Translations under genes and position numbers: made by a program
Notes under the pieces: model-generated
Database searches by the model: none
Told to the model about the DNA's origin: nothing
What the model saw: the letters and a program-made list of their open reading frames with translations, nothing else
Shown: positions 32,926-33,184 of the stretch, piece by piece
How the letters are laid out: each line of letters begins with the position of its first letter
How positions within the stretch are numbered: position 1 is the first letter of the stretch
Source of the DNA: Clostridia bacterium
GTDB lineage: Bacteria > Bacillota > Clostridia > Christensenellales > CAG-138
Assembly: GCA_017524445.1 (NCBI GenBank)
Contig: JAFXVP010000069.1
Location: 1 to 33,184 of the forward strand
DNA: 33,184 nt
Reading direction: 5' to 3'

Positions 32926-33042
32926 GTGCCGCGCAGGATCCTCGGGATGATGGAAGAGAAGTACAAAAGCGGCCTTCCGCTCGGGGAACTCTGCAGTATG
33001 TACATTGATGCCTACTATGAAAATGAGGGAAAAGAGCAGTGA
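32926..33042 (+). CDS. small ORF or severed C-terminus
   Basis: A 38-codon frame (from GTG 32926; 31 codons from ATG 32947) ends at TGA 33040-33042, reading GMMEEKYKSGLPLGELCSMY and IDAYYENEGKEQ. It is in the same frame as the membrane protein in front, parted only by TAA 32917-32919. The TGA overlaps the next start (GTGA), so ribosomes that finish here could restart. It may be the true tail of the upstream protein, or a small gene of its own. AGGA (32935-32938) suits ATG 32947. Confidence 0.4.
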   Translation: MPRRILGMMEEKYKSGLPLGELCSMYIDAYYENEGKEQ

Positions 33043-33184
33043 GCGGCGATTACACCTACTATTCCGACGGGTTCTTCGGCTTCGCCAGCCCCGGTGCGTT
33101 CCGCGCCTACAGCCTCATGCATTTGATCCCTGTCCTTCTGTGTGCCGCCGCGCTGATCTTCGTCTGGAGGAAAAGGGAGAGCCT
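33039..33184 (+). CDS. membrane protein, YwaF/TIGR02206-like, cut by window edge
   Basis: The first 48 residues of a protein that runs off the window. The GTG start at 33039 overlaps the preceding stop, with GAGGGA (33025-33030) upstream. It reads VSGDYTYYSDGFFGFASPGA, then HLIPVLLCAAALIFVWRK. A phenylalanine/glycine-rich start followed by an HLI-led first membrane helix is the pattern of YwaF-type integral membrane proteins. The rest is not seen, so the family is only probable. Confidence 0.5.
   Translation, partial: MSGDYTYYSDGFFGFASPGAFRAYSLMHLIPVLLCAAALIFVWRKRES

Overview
The window looks like chromosomal DNA of a GC-rich, Gram-positive-type member of the Bacillota, class Clostridia. The evidence is strong AGGAGG-type ribosome binding sites, sigma-A promoters (often extended -10), a division/peptidoglycan cluster with a PASTA-tailed class B PBP, and a MurE carrying the DNPR motif typical of meso-diaminopimelate enzymes. 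The genus cannot be fixed from sequence alone.

Layout. 1-1140: carbamate kinase (arcC) as its own unit with a perfect consensus promoter and a terminator. 1141-3053: an ECF sigma factor overlapped by a membrane protein with an anti-sigma-like cytoplasmic tail and a cysteine-rich extracellular beta-helix. 3054-4750: a repeat element followed by an AT-rich island with a zinc-ribbon/TPR-like gene. 4798-9165 (minus): a type IIA topoisomerase pair (B then A subunit), divergent from the next cluster. 9292-20968: one long division and cell-wall operon, rsmH-ftsL-ftsI-murE-mraY-murD-ftsW-murA-ftsQ, ended by a strong terminator. murF, murG and murC are absent from their usual places. 20970-29140: an accessory region of lower GC with a DUF4143-type AAA ATPase, a Zn-finger-like lipoprotein, the relic of a similar gene, and a complete Tn7-like transposition operon read leftwards (tnsA-tnsB-tnsC-tniQ, all overlapping) whose tnsA side carries an array of CCCAAAAAC repeats, probably TnsB sites. 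29144-30408 (minus): the rpsF-ssb-rpsR operon with leader, promoter, a structured 3' UTR and a terminator. 30437-30845: an intergenic region packed with repeats. 30865-33184: holA, which appears leaderless, then a membrane-protein operon behind a promoter abutted by a tandem 11-bp repeat.

How the parts work together. The dcw operon makes lipid-linked peptidoglycan precursors (MurA, MurE, MurD, MraY) and the septal synthase (FtsW, FtsI, FtsL, FtsQ). The Tn7-like genes form a cut-and-paste machine: TnsA and TnsB as transposase, TnsC as ATPase adaptor, TniQ as target selector. Its tnsA end faces the 3' end of rpsR, the same geometry as Tn7 beside glmS. The most notable unexplained items are the Tn7-like element with its repeat array, the structured RNA after rpsR, the sigma/beta-helix pair, and two families of hairpin repeats whose arms show compensatory changes. 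The left end of the Tn7-like element was not found.
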